This document shows, in pieces, positions 25,951-34,132 of a stretch of DNA of 64,000 nt. A program made the translations under genes and the position numbers. The notes under the pieces were generated by a model. It was given only the letters and a program-made list of their open reading frames with translations, did no database searches and had not been told where the DNA came from. The stretch is taken from positions 419,153 through 483,152 of the forward strand of contig NZ_CP054719.1 of the NCBI RefSeq assembly GCF_014896945.1, written 5' to 3'. The stretch's first letter is position 1. Each line of letters begins with the position of its first letter. This DNA is from Candidatus Bodocaedibacter vickermanii (GTDB taxonomy: Bacteria; Pseudomonadota; Alphaproteobacteria; UBA6184).

Positions 25951-26769
25951 TTATGGTTTTGGTGACAGTATATCAAAGTGCCCACCATTCCAAACCACAT
26001 GACGAACCGATGAATCCCAAACATTGTTATTTGGCGCATTAAATTGATATAGCCCCACATATCCTGGTGTTTGATCGCGTGATGACCAAACCGCTAAATT
26101 TAATCTTAACCGCTCTTGAACTCCAAAGATCAACCCCATGGGTAGCCACGATGCTTTACCATTATTATGCGCAAATACATCTTCAATACTTTGTTTAAGC
26201 TCAGCTTTGGTATTTAAGCTAGATGCCGACATACCGCTCTCTTTTAGCTCTTGTTTAAGGGCTTCCTGAAATGCTTCATATCGTTCGTAATACATATTTT
26301 CAATTCGATTTTGCAACAGCTTTCTGGCCGATACAAAATCTTCAGCAGAAAAACTCCCTAATCCCGATCTAAACTCTACCAACGCTTCATGCGCCAGTAC
26401 AGATGGTGTTCTAGCCCCCGGATCTGTTGAATATTGAGATGCACTGTTGTTAATAAAATCTTCTGCCTGAGCCAGAACTGCATTCACAGACTCCAGTGAC
26501 ATCGCAGAACTTAATGCAGCAACTTCATCGTGTAATGAGCTTCTTAGTGCTTCAAAGCCACCATACGCTGCATAGTTAGATTCCACAGCATCTTTTAATG
26601 CTGCGACAACTTCGGATCGTGATTTTCCGATCGCTGTAAACGCACAATTGCCATCTCCAGGAACTGCGATTACATCAAATTCTTGCCCAGAATCCGATAC
26701 AACAGTTGCTGCATTAATATAAGACGTTGTAGATAAAAGAAGTGTAGCTGTTAATAGTACGTTTTTCAT
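25951..26769 (-). CDS. Secreted OTU-like cysteine protease (deubiquitinase candidate)
   Basis: 272 residues. The ATG is fixed by AAAGGAG 7 nt upstream; signal peptide MKNVLLTATLLLSTTSYINA. The mature protein begins with DVIAVPGDGNCAFTAIG, which matches the OTU active-site signature (Asp-Gly-Asn-Cys-x-Phe), and ends with VVWNGGHFDIL, matching the catalytic His segment (HxD/HY). A helical insertion of about 150 residues lies between. OTU proteases cleave ubiquitin chains; bacterial members are host-directed effectors in intracellular species. A Sec signal here would imply export through a second step such as type II secretion. The activity is inference; the Cys/His signatures are seen. Confidence 0.75.
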   Translation of the reverse strand: MKNVLLTATLLLSTTSYINAATVVSDSGQEFDVIAVPGDGNCAFTAIGKSRSEVVAALKDAVESNYAAYGGFEALRSSLHDEVAALSSAMSLESVNAVLAQAEDFINNSASQYSTDPGARTPSVLAHEALVEFRSGLGSFSAEDFVSARKLLQNRIENMYYERYEAFQEALKQELKESGMSASSLNTKAELKQSIEDVFAHNNGKASWLPMGLIFGVQERLRLNLAVWSSRDQTPGYVGLYQFNAPNNNVWDSSVRHVVWNGGHFDILSPKP

Positions 26770-26811
26770 GATATCTCCTTTGCGTTCTCCAAGATGGATA
26801 TTACTTAACAA

Positions 26812-26829
26812 ACGTTAACAAATCATTAA
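26812..26829 (-). promoter_or_regulatory. CtrA-box-like motif upstream of the OTU-like gene
   Basis: On the minus strand TTAA-TGATTTG-TTAAC matches the full alphaproteobacterial CtrA consensus TTAA-N7-TTAAC. It lies about 45 bp upstream of the start codon, a plausible promoter position. AT-rich DNA makes chance matches possible. Confidence 0.4.
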
Positions 26830-26890
26830 TTTTTACACTTTTTTCATACATATTAATTTTAATTAACAAACATATGATTTTTCCTATAAA

Positions 26891-26918
26891 AAAAGGAGCC
26901 CTTAACGAGCTCCTTTTA
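26891..26918 (-). terminator. Rho-independent terminator after infC
   Basis: Minus-strand hairpin AAAAGGAGCTC...GGGCTCCTTTT followed by T residues, 17 bp downstream of the infC stop. Confidence 0.85.
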
Positions 26919-26934
26919 TACATTAGATCTAACC

Positions 26935-27459
26935 TTACTTCTTCAGTGAAGAAAACGTCAGATTAATCTGCATGTTTTCCAGTCTAGGATATGTGGAATT
27001 AGGCTCACCATAAGGGGCTAAGTCCCCAATGAATCGTAACACCAAATTCATACCAAACTCACTGTGAGATACTTCACGACCACGAAATCGCATGTTCATC
27101 TTAACTTTATCGCCATCTTCTAAAAACTTGATGGCCGCTTTCAACTTAACTTGGTAATCGTTTTCACCGATACGTGGTTTTAATTTTATCTCTTTAATTA
27201 AAACAATCTTTTGCTTTTTCTTTTCTTCAACTTTTTTCTTTTGAAGTTCAAATTTGTATTTCCCAAAATCCAAAGCTTTACATACAGGTGGATCTGCATT
27301 GGGAGAAATCTCTACTAAATCTACCCCCGCATCATACGCTGCTTTTAACGCTTCTTTTGGGGACATTACGCCAATCATTTCGCCATTGGCATCAATAAAT
27401 CGAACACTCGGAGCCTGAATCTTTTCATTAATCCGAATATTATCAAATGGAGAGCTCAT
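26935..27459 (-). CDS. infC: Translation initiation factor IF-3
   Basis: 174 residues. The N-terminal domain starts with NIRINEKIQAPSVRFIDANG, a long Lys-rich linker helix (KKKVEEKKKQKIVLIKEIK, about residues 75-93) follows, then the C-domain with LKPRIGENDYQVK and MRFRGREVSH. It blocks 50S joining and proofreads the start codon. It begins with a normal ATG, so there is no evidence of the AUU-type autoregulation known in E. coli. It follows thrS by 42 bp, a common pairing. Confidence 0.96.
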   Translation of the reverse strand: MSSPFDNIRINEKIQAPSVRFIDANGEMIGVMSPKEALKAAYDAGVDLVEISPNADPPVCKALDFGKYKFELQKKKVEEKKKQKIVLIKEIKLKPRIGENDYQVKLKAAIKFLEDGDKVKMNMRFRGREVSHSEFGMNLVLRFIGDLAPYGEPNSTYPRLENMQINLTFSSLKK

Positions 27460-27501
27460 CGAGTCCTTTCTCTGTTTACACGCTCTAAAAAGAGCCCCAC
27501 C

Positions 27502-29409
27502 TTAAGCAGGTGGAGCTGCATTTTCCTTCATCATAGCAACAAATTCTTTCAAAGTCATTACTGTTTGATCTTGTGACCCCAATTGACGCAAAGAAATTGT
27601 TTGTTCTTCAGCCTCTTTGGCACCAACAACAGCAATATACTGAATCTTTTGCACGCTTAAATCACGTACTTTGTAACTAATCTTTTCATTCCGTAAATCT
27701 GTACCGACACGCAATCCCGCTTCTTTTAATTGATTGCAAATATTTTCCGCATACTCGTTAGCACTATCAACAACCGTTGCAATCACAACTTGAGTTGGCG
27801 CCAACCATAACGGCAATTTGCCTGCATAGTTTTCAATTAATATACCAAAGAATCGCTCAATCGACCCCAGAATAGCTCTATGTAACATCACGGGGCGATG
27901 CTTTTCACCATCCGAACCAATATAGTTTGCATCCAATCGTTCGGGTAATACAAAGTCTACCTGTAACGTTCCACACTGCCAATCACGACCAATAGCATCT
28001 CGCAGTACGAACTCTAATTTAGGACCGTAAAATGCACCCTCGCCAGGGTTTAGCGTATATTCAAGCCCGGATGCTTTTACGGCGTCCATCAACGCGCCCT
28101 CGGCTTTATCCCACGTTGCGTCAGTTCCAGCTCGCTTTGCAGGACGATCCGAGAACTTAATCCGCACATCGGTAAATCCAAAGTCTTTGTAGACACTCAT
28201 CAACAGTTCACAAAACGCTTTTGTTTCAGACGTAATATCATCTTCCTGACAGAAAATATGCGCATCATCCTGAACAAATGAACGAACGCGCATCAATCCA
28301 TGCAATGCGCCCGACGGTTCATTCCGATGACAACACCCAAATTCCGCCATACGCAACGGCAAGTCACGATAACTCTTAATCCCTTGACGGAAAATCTGCA
28401 CATGGCATGGGCAGTTCATGGGCTTTAACGCAAACAGCTTATCTTCAGTTTCAGAAATAAACATGTTCTCATGGAATTTTTCCCAGTGACCCGACGCTTC
28501 CCACAAAATACGATCCACCATAATCGGTGTGTTCACTTCGACATACCCAACTTTGGAAATGCGTCTGCGAATATAGTTCTGCAACTCGCGGTAAATCGTC
28601 CACCCTTTTGGATGCCAGAATACGCTACCGGGTGCTTCGTCTTGCATATGGAACAAATCCATCTCACGCCCCAGTTTGCGATGATCACGCTTTTCAGCTT
28701 CTTCCAACATATGTAAATGTTGTTTTAGCTGCTCTTCACTTGCCCAGGCTGTTCCATATATACGCTGTAACATTGGGTTTTTGGAATCACCACGCCAATA
28801 GGCACCCGCTAATTTCATTAATTTAAAAGCTTTACCTAATCGCCCAGTTGATGGCAAATGAGGCCCTCGACATAAATCCAAGAATTTCCCTTGACGATAT
28901 AACGAAATGATTTGTCCCGCTGGAATATCACGAATGATTTCAGCTTTAAATGTTTCGCCAATGGATTCAAAGTATTTAATCGCCTCATCACGATCCCATT
29001 CCTCACGTTGAATAGGTTCATTGCGATCAACGATCTCACGCATACGCTGCTCAATGCCGTCAAAATCATCCGTCGTAAATGGCTTATCTCGATAGATATC
29101 ATAAAAGAAACCATTCTCAATCACTGGACCAATTGTAATTTGAGCATCCGGATACAACTCTTTAATCGTCTCCGCCAATACGTGTGCCGTATCATGACGC
29201 AAGATTTCTAACCCTTCCGGATCATCTTTTGTAATAATGCGAAATTTCCCACCCGTGGTTAAAGGCACATTCAAATCTTTTAATTCACCATTCAATGAAA
29301 TGGCGACTGCCTTTTTTTCAAGCGATGGACTAATGCCTTTCGCTATATCTGAACCTGTGATTCCAGCTTCTATTTGCTGTACACGCCCATCGGGAAACTC
29401 TATCTGCAT
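27502..29409 (-). CDS. thrS: Threonyl-tRNA synthetase
   Basis: 635 residues, full class II enzyme. N-terminal TGS domain (residues 1-60), editing domain with [16 protein letters not shown] (the HxxxH site), catalytic core with motif 2 [20 protein letters not shown], the zinc Cys of MNCPCH, and motif 3 [15 protein letters not shown], then the anticodon-binding domain. It charges tRNA-Thr; a tRNA-Thr(UGU) gene is at 48.5 kb. Upstream of infC in one unit. Confidence 0.98.
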   Translation of the reverse strand: MQIEFPDGRVQQIEAGITGSDIAKGISPSLEKKAVAISLNGELKDLNVPLTTGGKFRIITKDDPEGLEILRHDTAHVLAETIKELYPDAQITIGPVIENGFFYDIYRDKPFTTDDFDGIEQRMREIVDRNEPIQREEWDRDEAIKYFESIGETFKAEIIRDIPAGQIISLYRQGKFLDLCRGPHLPSTGRLGKAFKLMKLAGAYWRGDSKNPMLQRIYGTAWASEEQLKQHLHMLEEAEKRDHRKLGREMDLFHMQDEAPGSVFWHPKGWTIYRELQNYIRRRISKVGYVEVNTPIMVDRILWEASGHWEKFHENMFISETEDKLFALKPMNCPCHVQIFRQGIKSYRDLPLRMAEFGCCHRNEPSGALHGLMRVRSFVQDDAHIFCQEDDITSETKAFCELLMSVYKDFGFTDVRIKFSDRPAKRAGTDATWDKAEGALMDAVKASGLEYTLNPGEGAFYGPKLEFVLRDAIGRDWQCGTLQVDFVLPERLDANYIGSDGEKHRPVMLHRAILGSIERFFGILIENYAGKLPLWLAPTQVVIATVVDSANEYAENICNQLKEAGLRVGTDLRNEKISYKVRDLSVQKIQYIAVVGAKEAEEQTISLRQLGSQDQTVMTLKEFVAMMKENAAPPA

Positions 29410-29532
29410 GTTTATATCCTTATTTAAACTATACTGCTTTTTTTAAGTACATTGAAAAAATAGACCCCTTTTGTCAAGGGAATCTTCATCTTTTATATGA
29501 TATTCTATACTTTGTTGTTTGGAAAAGTAAAA

Positions 29533-29961
29533 ATGTTTCGGTTTATTATAATATGCATCCTTATGTTTAACTGTGTTGATGCAAAGGCAGCTACAGAAAA
29601 ATATTCCATAGTCGACGAAAAAAACTTCCCCAATATATTCAAAAATAAAACTCAGTTCAGGTTCAAAGAAATAATCATTTCTTTTCTTAACAATAAAAAT
29701 CTTTCATACCTAATATTTGATCTTATATTAGAACGAGACATTACGTCATCTCCTGATTTACAAGAAGAAGATCTGCCAATTGTTGTAGATGCTTTATTAT
29801 CAGATCTATTTCCAACCATCAATTTGTTTAACCCTGAAAAAAACGACACCTTGCAACAGTCGCTACAACAACGCATCGATAGAGTTTTAAAAGCAAAATT
29901 CAAATGGATTACTGGAGTAAAGGTACTCAATACACGCATACAAGGCTCAGGGAATGAATGA
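29533..29961 (+). CDS. Small secreted hypothetical protein
   Basis: 142 residues from the ATG that opens a proper signal peptide (MFRFIIICILMFNCVDAKAA); an earlier TTG would place 12 polar residues before it. The mature chain is helical with FKEIIISFLNNKNLSYLIFDL and ends in a basic helix (RIDRVLKAKFKWITGVKVL). It is divergent from thrS. No family recognised. Confidence 0.6.
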   Translation: MFRFIIICILMFNCVDAKAATEKYSIVDEKNFPNIFKNKTQFRFKEIIISFLNNKNLSYLIFDLILERDITSSPDLQEEDLPIVVDALLSDLFPTINLFNPEKNDTLQQSLQQRIDRVLKAKFKWITGVKVLNTRIQGSGNE

Positions 29962-30159
29962 TACGGTTATGAATTAACGTTTGTGGACATAAAAAAACCT
30001 AATATGTTTCTAATTCCTTTGTGATCAAGGTAAAGTATAGGATACCTATTTCAATTGCGTTTACCCACATGTTGGATAGTCCGCATACAATGGTGCCGAC
30101 ACTGAAAAGAATGAGTTTTTTGGCGATGCTTTGGAGACAATTCTACTACTCGTTGCCTC

Positions 30160-30470
30160 CTCTTCAGGTCGCATCCTACAATCCGTGTCCAAACACATTT
30201 ACCAATACGCCCACCAGCTGTATCAACTCTCTCATGTATGCCAACCTCTGCTTCTATGCGGCTCAAGCAAATCGCAATGCGATTTGATAGCGGCAACCGC
30301 CGCTCTGGCGCATAAAGCGCCCTTGAGCCGGCAGCTTGAAGCTGCATCCATTAGTTTAGATCCGATGTGGTCTGACACGTATTACAAAAAACAACCTGAA
30401 GACTGTTTAAATATCAATGCTATGAAACGGACAAATCTAACGGATGCAGCGTCACGCTGCTAATTAATAA
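30160..30470. repeat. Repeat cluster (families A and C)
   Basis: Holds an element shared with 52.5 kb (family C: TATCAACTCTCTCATGTATG, then CGCTCTGGCGC-ATAA-AGCGCCCTTGAG), interrupted here by about 50 bp that includes a perfect CAAATCGC-AAT-GCGATTTG hairpin. It goes on to a GCAGCT-TGA-AGCTGC module, TTTAGATCCGATGTGGTCTGACACG (family A, reversed; two parts) and an end module AGCGTCACGCT. The first part of this gap (29.96-30.16 kb) shows no gene. Confidence 0.7.
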
Positions 30471-30868
30471 AGGTTAACAATTTTTTAATTTTTCTGATTT
30501 TTGCGCACCCCCCGCCCCAGACACCACAACTGTTGAAAGTGATCAGAAGAAGTGTTTAACGATATTAAAATCACCCACTTAAACACCAAGCTATGAATGT
30601 TATAAAAAACTTCATATTGTGTAAAATAGTCGCATATCTATTACTTAATTCATACATATCTGTATGATTGACACAATCAATCGGTTTATCAATGATTTTC
30701 CCTGTTCTATTGATTTGTTGTCAAAAATATTCTTTTTCTAATCACTTTCAACAGTTGTGCCCCAGACACCCTCAGTGACCTTCGGGTGGGGGGACAAAAC
30801 CCACTCCCTAAATCGAGACTAAATAGACGAAGCAATCCGTCTTTTCTTCTCGAAACGGTGGGTTAAAA
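30464..30868. repeat. Repeat family B, copy 2 (split by a MITE)
   Basis: Same element as at 25.0 kb. Its left part (30464-30524) starts with a TTAA-N7-TTAA motif and ends CCCCAGACAC. The right part (30760-30868) restarts with CCCCAGACAC and continues through GGGGGGACAAAACCC to GAAACGGTGGG. The intervening 235 bp is a separate insertion. Confidence 0.9.
30525..30759. mobile_element. 235-bp MITE with 10-bp target duplication
   Basis: Terminal inverted repeats CACAACTGTTGAAAGTGAT and ATCACTTTCAACAGTTGTG (19 bp, perfect). It is flanked on both sides by CCCCAGACAC, and the uninterrupted version of this site is seen at 25.07 kb and (with one change) 52.84 kb. It has no ORF, so it must have been moved by a transposase elsewhere; a 10-bp duplication is compatible with the IS4 group. 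Confidence 0.9.
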
Positions 30869-30896
30869 GCAACCTGAGGTTGCATCCGTTAAGTTA
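30869..30896. repeat. Family A repeat, left part (interrupted by the IS5 element)
   Basis: Module GCAACC-TGA-GGTTGC, then ATCCGTTAAGTTA. The element continues after the insertion sequence with TTAGATCCGATTCGCACAAA and CACGGATTT. Confidence 0.85.
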
Positions 30897-31734
30897 GAAC
30901 CCGTCTTCACACATAGCACAATCGTTTAAGAAGGGTCATAGAATGAGCAATCATAATAAGGGTTTCAGCAGAGTTGGTCTTAATTTCATAGTCTTTGGAC
31001 AAACGTCTATAATGATTTAACCAGGCAAAGGTGCGCTCAACGACCCAACGTTTGGCTAATACAGCCCAACCTGGGGTAATACGTTCAGAGATTGATATTG
31101 TCTTCTTCAGTACGTTTCTAACAAACTCTTTCATGGTTTTGCGATACCCAGCATCAGCACATACCCCTTTGAGAGTAGGATGTTTTTCAAGAGCCGCTTT
31201 AAACACTTCTCCTCCAGCAACCGTATCATGGATATTGGCAGCATGCACCTTAACATGTAGCAGATGACCCTGGGTATCGGTGACGATATGACGCTTTCGC
31301 CCTTTAACCTTTTTTCCCCCCATCAATACCTCGGTCATCAGCATTGCTTGTAGTTTTAACACTTTGAGAATCGATCAAACTATAACTTGGTGGTGCACTT
31401 CGTCCCTGACTTAGGCGGCTCTTTTCAACCAGAGCCTGCATCATCTTTTCCCAGCTTCCACGCTCTCTTGCGCGTTTGTAAAAGCTAAACACCGTCTTGT
31501 AATTAGGAAAATCTTTGGGCAACTGTCTCCATTGACATCCGGTCTTTACGATATAAAATACAGCATTGACGAGGCTTTGTTGACTGTACTTTCGACTCTT
31601 TCCATAATTCCCTGTATCAAAATGTTCCTTAACTAACGCCCATTGCTCGTCGCTTATATCGCTTGGATATCTCATCTCTTGTCCCTTTTTCTAGGCACTA
31701 TACTCGTTTTTACCCCTCCTGTGAAGACGCGTTC
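30897..31734 (-). mobile_element. IS5-family insertion sequence (838 bp), apparently complete
   Basis: Imperfect terminal inverted repeats: GAACCCGTCTTCACA on the left and GAACGCGTCTTCACA on the right (one mismatch in 15). The target site is duplicated as TTA, which fits the 3-bp TNA preference of the IS1031-type group of IS5. It lies inside a family A repeat. Two overlapping minus-strand frames encode the transposase. Both ends are intact, so it may be active. Confidence 0.93.
30907..31675 (-). CDS. IS5-family transposase in two overlapping frames (programmed frameshift)
   Basis: The first frame (123 residues, MRYPSDISDEQWALV to SYSLIDSQSVKTTSN) carries the N-terminal DUF4096 domain and the first catalytic Asp (IDSQ). 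It runs into GGTTAA just after a G6A6 run. The second frame (151 codons) continues GRKRHIVTDTQGHLL, CADAGYRK (second Asp) and VVERTFAWLNHYRRL (catalytic Glu). Moving from frame 1 to frame 2 needs a +1 (or -2) shift at the GGGGGGAAAAAAGG run, as proposed for related IS5 elements. No other damage is seen. Confidence 0.9.
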
Positions 31735-31815
31735 TTAGATCCGATTCGCACAAACACGGATTTCAATTTTTACAAACATCATTATCTAATGGATCCAACG
31801 TCACGTTGGACTCCT
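31735..31815. repeat. Family A repeat, right part, with further hairpin module
   Basis: Continues the element broken by the IS: TTAGATCCGATTCGCACAAA, CACGGATTT, then 35 bp later CTAATGGATCC and the module CCAACG-TCA-CGTTGG. Confidence 0.8.
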
Positions 31816-32154
31816 TTGGAATTTTTTAAAAAAATTGAATTTTTCTAGCTGCTGGTCTCGCGTGCCCGATGGGGCCCTCCCATCATCATTACTCAGTGCG
31901 TGTCCTCCCCCCGCCACCACAACGTAATACAATTGGTATCTTTCAAAAAAATCGTTTTTGAAAAGTTACACGTCTTCCCAGGGATACCATCCCTGTTCAT
32001 ACTAGAACATAGGTCACGCAGCGCTGCGCTACTGTATATTCAGAATCGTCATTACGTATCAGATGCACCCACACTAACATGTGGGATCTGAGTTTACTAT
32101 AATCCGTCCATCTTCAAACTATCAGACAAAGGTTAACAAAAGATTGACGGAATT
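31816..32154. other. Gene-free stretch with short motifs only
   Basis: About 340 bp without a supportable gene. It contains a CGCAGCGCTGCG palindrome near 32.02 kb and, near 32.13 kb, an ACAAAGGTTAACAAAAGATTGACG segment (two parts) that is the distal end of repeat family B seen also at 25.2, 47.6 and 53.0 kb. Confidence 0.5.
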
Positions 32155-32257
32155 CACTTTTTTGGCAGCGTGACGCTGCCAACCTGCGGTTGGATCCATT
32201 AGCTTAGATCTGATCTGACACGGATTATAAAAAACACCCACACTTCGCAGAAATATA

Positions 32258-32285
32258 TTGACAATCCAAATTTCTTATGTATACT
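32258..32285 (+). promoter_or_regulatory. Promoter of the multi-hairpin element, copy 1
   Basis: TTGACA and TATACT with a 16-bp spacer, close to the sigma-70 consensus, kept in all three copies (third copy TTGACT). Only 20 nt downstream of the -10 box a terminator hairpin begins. Confidence 0.75.
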
Positions 32286-32304
32286 AATAGCTAGAATTGC
32301 GAAA

Positions 32305-32334
32305 AGGCTACCCAAAACCTGGGTAGCCTTTTTT
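32305..32334. terminator. Terminator-like hairpin of family S, copy 1
   Basis: AAGGCTACCC-AAAACCT-GGGTAGCCTT followed by TTTT. Because it starts just after the predicted transcription start, it would act as an attenuator for the rightward transcript, or as the end of a leftward one. Confidence 0.8.
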
Positions 32335-32374
32335 CGTTCTACGTCTTTGAACCACTCAAAGACGAAACGCCGAA

Positions 32375-32553
32375 CCGAATCTCCAGTACAGGCGCTCAGC
32401 TACCCGATCAGTAGTCACAGCCCTGTAAACAACCCCTAGAGCCGACGGGCTCGTAAAACACCGACTTTGTATAGTATACTAAAGTCCGCCTTTCCCCATT
32501 CGTGTAAGAAATGGGGTTCTTTTTGCACGTGCGGGTTACTGGGGATTCTCTCG
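32375..32553. ncRNA. Candidate structured RNA element (family S), copy 1
   Basis: About 180 nt closed by paired ends: CCGAATCTCCAGTA on one side and TTACTGGGGATTCTCTCGG on the other (one mismatch here, none in copies 2 and 3). Inside are hairpins CTAC..GTAG, ACAGCCCTGT, GAGCC-GACG-GGCTC, GACTTT..AAAGTC and CCCCATT...AATGGGG, the last with a T-run. Three copies retain the structure. Strand of the functional RNA is not certain. It could be an orphan RNA of a mobile element; the family was not identified. Confidence 0.5.
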
Positions 32554-32554
32554 G

Positions 32555-32865
32555 TTTTGCAACCTGAGGTTGCATCCAATAAGTTAGATCCGATTCGCAC
32601 AGACACGGACTTTTATAACTTAATACAGTACTTTCAGACAAAACAAAGGAACTAAAACACTACTCTTCAACAAAATATCTCAAATTCATTTTTCACCCTT
32701 ACCCCTCCTGCGCCGAAGGTGGATTCAAAACAACCTAATGGGTGCAGCGTCACGCTGCCCTGCGCCGAAGGTAGGTCAAAAACCCCTCCCCCTTCTCAAC
32801 GACAATAATCCGTGTCACAACGCATCGGATCTAACCTAATGAGTCCAGCGTCACGCTGGTGGGTC
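32555..32865. repeat. Family A repeats before dnaJ
   Basis: GCAACC-TGA-GGTTGC with AAGTTAGATCCGATTCGCAC (32.56-32.61 kb), GCAGCG-TCA-CGCTGC (32.74 kb), and a final ATAATCCGTGTC...CGGATCTAACC with CCAGCG-TCA-CGCTGG that ends 10 bp from the dnaJ stop codon. It may act as the 3' end structure of the dnaK-dnaJ message. Confidence 0.75.
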
Positions 32866-32869
32866 AAAA

Positions 32870-34030
32870 TTACTTCTTTATATTGTCCCAAAATCCTTTA
32901 ACCTTATCGAAAAAGCTTTTCGTTTTTGGATGATGATCATTGGATTTGCCTTTGTCTGACGCCTTAAACTCTTCCATCAACTTTCGCTGCTCTGCGTTTA
33001 AATTCACGGGGATTTCAACCATTGCATGCACAATCATATCGCCCCGCCGTGTGGTACGCATGACGTTCATTCCCTTGGATTTCAGCCTGAATTTCTCACC
33101 CGGTTGAGCACCCGCTGGAATGGTAACTTTTGCTTTGGTTCCATCGATTGTTGGAATTTCGACTTCACCGCCTAACACCGCTGTTGTCATGGGAATCGGC
33201 ACTTGACAATGAATATCGTCACCATGTCGAATAAATAATTCATGGGGCTTTACTGAAATAAAGATGTACAAATCACCTGCATGACCACCGCGCATTCCGG
33301 CTTCACCTTCACCGGCAACACGTAACCGCGTACCATCTTCAACGCCGGCAGGAATGGTAATTGAAATTGTTTTTTGCTTCTGAACACGTCCAGCACCACC
33401 ACACGGTCTGCACGGATCTTTAATCGTTTGACCTGCGCCACCGCACTTTGTACAGGTGCGTTCCAGGGTAAAGAATCCTTGTTGGAATCGCATCGTGCCC
33501 GAACCATGACATTGGTCACATGAGGCCGATTTTGTGCCTTTTGCAGCACCAGAACCATGGCATTCACCGCACTTTTCGCTTTTGCGCAAGGATACATTTT
33601 CAGATAGTCCTTGATGAGCTTGTTCTAATGTTATCGCAACGTCATAGCGCAAATCAGATCCAGGTTGTCCTTGGGAATGAGCGCCTCGACCGCCGCCACG
33701 TTGTCCGCCTGTGCCGCCGAATCCTCTGCCGAATACTTCTTCAAAAATGTCTGAAAAGTCAGAGAATCCGCCACCATTTCGGGAACCGCCGCCCATGCCA
33801 CCGTCAAAGGCACCATGACCATATTGATCATAAGCTGCACGCTTTTGCTCGTCGCTTAACACCTCGTAGGCTTCGCTAATTTCTTTGAATTTAGACTCAG
33901 CGTCTTTGTCGCCCTGATTGCGGTCGGGGTGGTATTTCATCGCCAACTTGCGATACGCCTTTTTCAAGTCTTCAGGTGTAACGTTTTTGGCAACGCCCAT
34001 CAACTCATAATAATCTTTCTTTGCAGCCAT
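32870..34030 (-). CDS. dnaJ: Chaperone DnaJ
   Basis: 386 residues, type I Hsp40. J domain with [10 protein letters not shown] (HPD at about 33-35), Gly/Phe-rich linker ([19 protein letters not shown]), four zinc-binding CxxCxGxG repeats ([32 protein letters not shown]), and the C-terminal substrate domain. It stimulates DnaK ATPase. It follows dnaK by 102 bp on the same strand. Confidence 0.98.
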   Translation of the reverse strand: MAAKKDYYELMGVAKNVTPEDLKKAYRKLAMKYHPDRNQGDKDAESKFKEISEAYEVLSDEQKRAAYDQYGHGAFDGGMGGGSRNGGGFSDFSDIFEEVFGRGFGGTGGQRGGGRGAHSQGQPGSDLRYDVAITLEQAHQGLSENVSLRKSEKCGECHGSGAAKGTKSASCDQCHGSGTMRFQQGFFTLERTCTKCGGAGQTIKDPCRPCGGAGRVQKQKTISITIPAGVEDGTRLRVAGEGEAGMRGGHAGDLYIFISVKPHELFIRHGDDIHCQVPIPMTTAVLGGEVEIPTIDGTKAKVTIPAGAQPGEKFRLKSKGMNVMRTTRRGDMIVHAMVEIPVNLNAEQRKLMEEFKASDKGKSNDHHPKTKSFFDKVKGFWDNIKK

Positions 34031-34132
34031 TGTTCTTCCTCAACAGGGTTCAATCATCGATAACGTTACGCAAACAACCCACCCTAATAACGCGCTACTA
34101 AAGTGGGCTATTCGTCAACATTCTACCGTATG

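Larger units (their letters stand above)
32155..32745 (+). repeat. Composite repeat family S, copy 1
   Basis: About 590 bp: family A half-element with GCAGCG-TCA-type and CCAACC-TGC-GGTTGG modules, a promoter, a terminator, the 180-nt multi-hairpin element, a reversed family A part, then GGAACTAAAACACTAC and a CTTACCCCTCCTGCGCCGAAGG tail (two parts). The same order recurs at 53.3-53.9 kb and, reversed, at 63.1-63.6 kb. Confidence 0.85.

Noticed and set aside
30021..30463. Several 80-110 codon frames on both strands
   Set aside because: They run through repeat families A and C and recur partly at 52.56 kb with the same words (ALAHKAPLSRQ); no ribosome site or domain.
32375..32553. Retron or group II intron RNA
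   Set aside because: No reverse transcriptase near any of the three copies, and no recognisable domain V hairpin. Left as unidentified.
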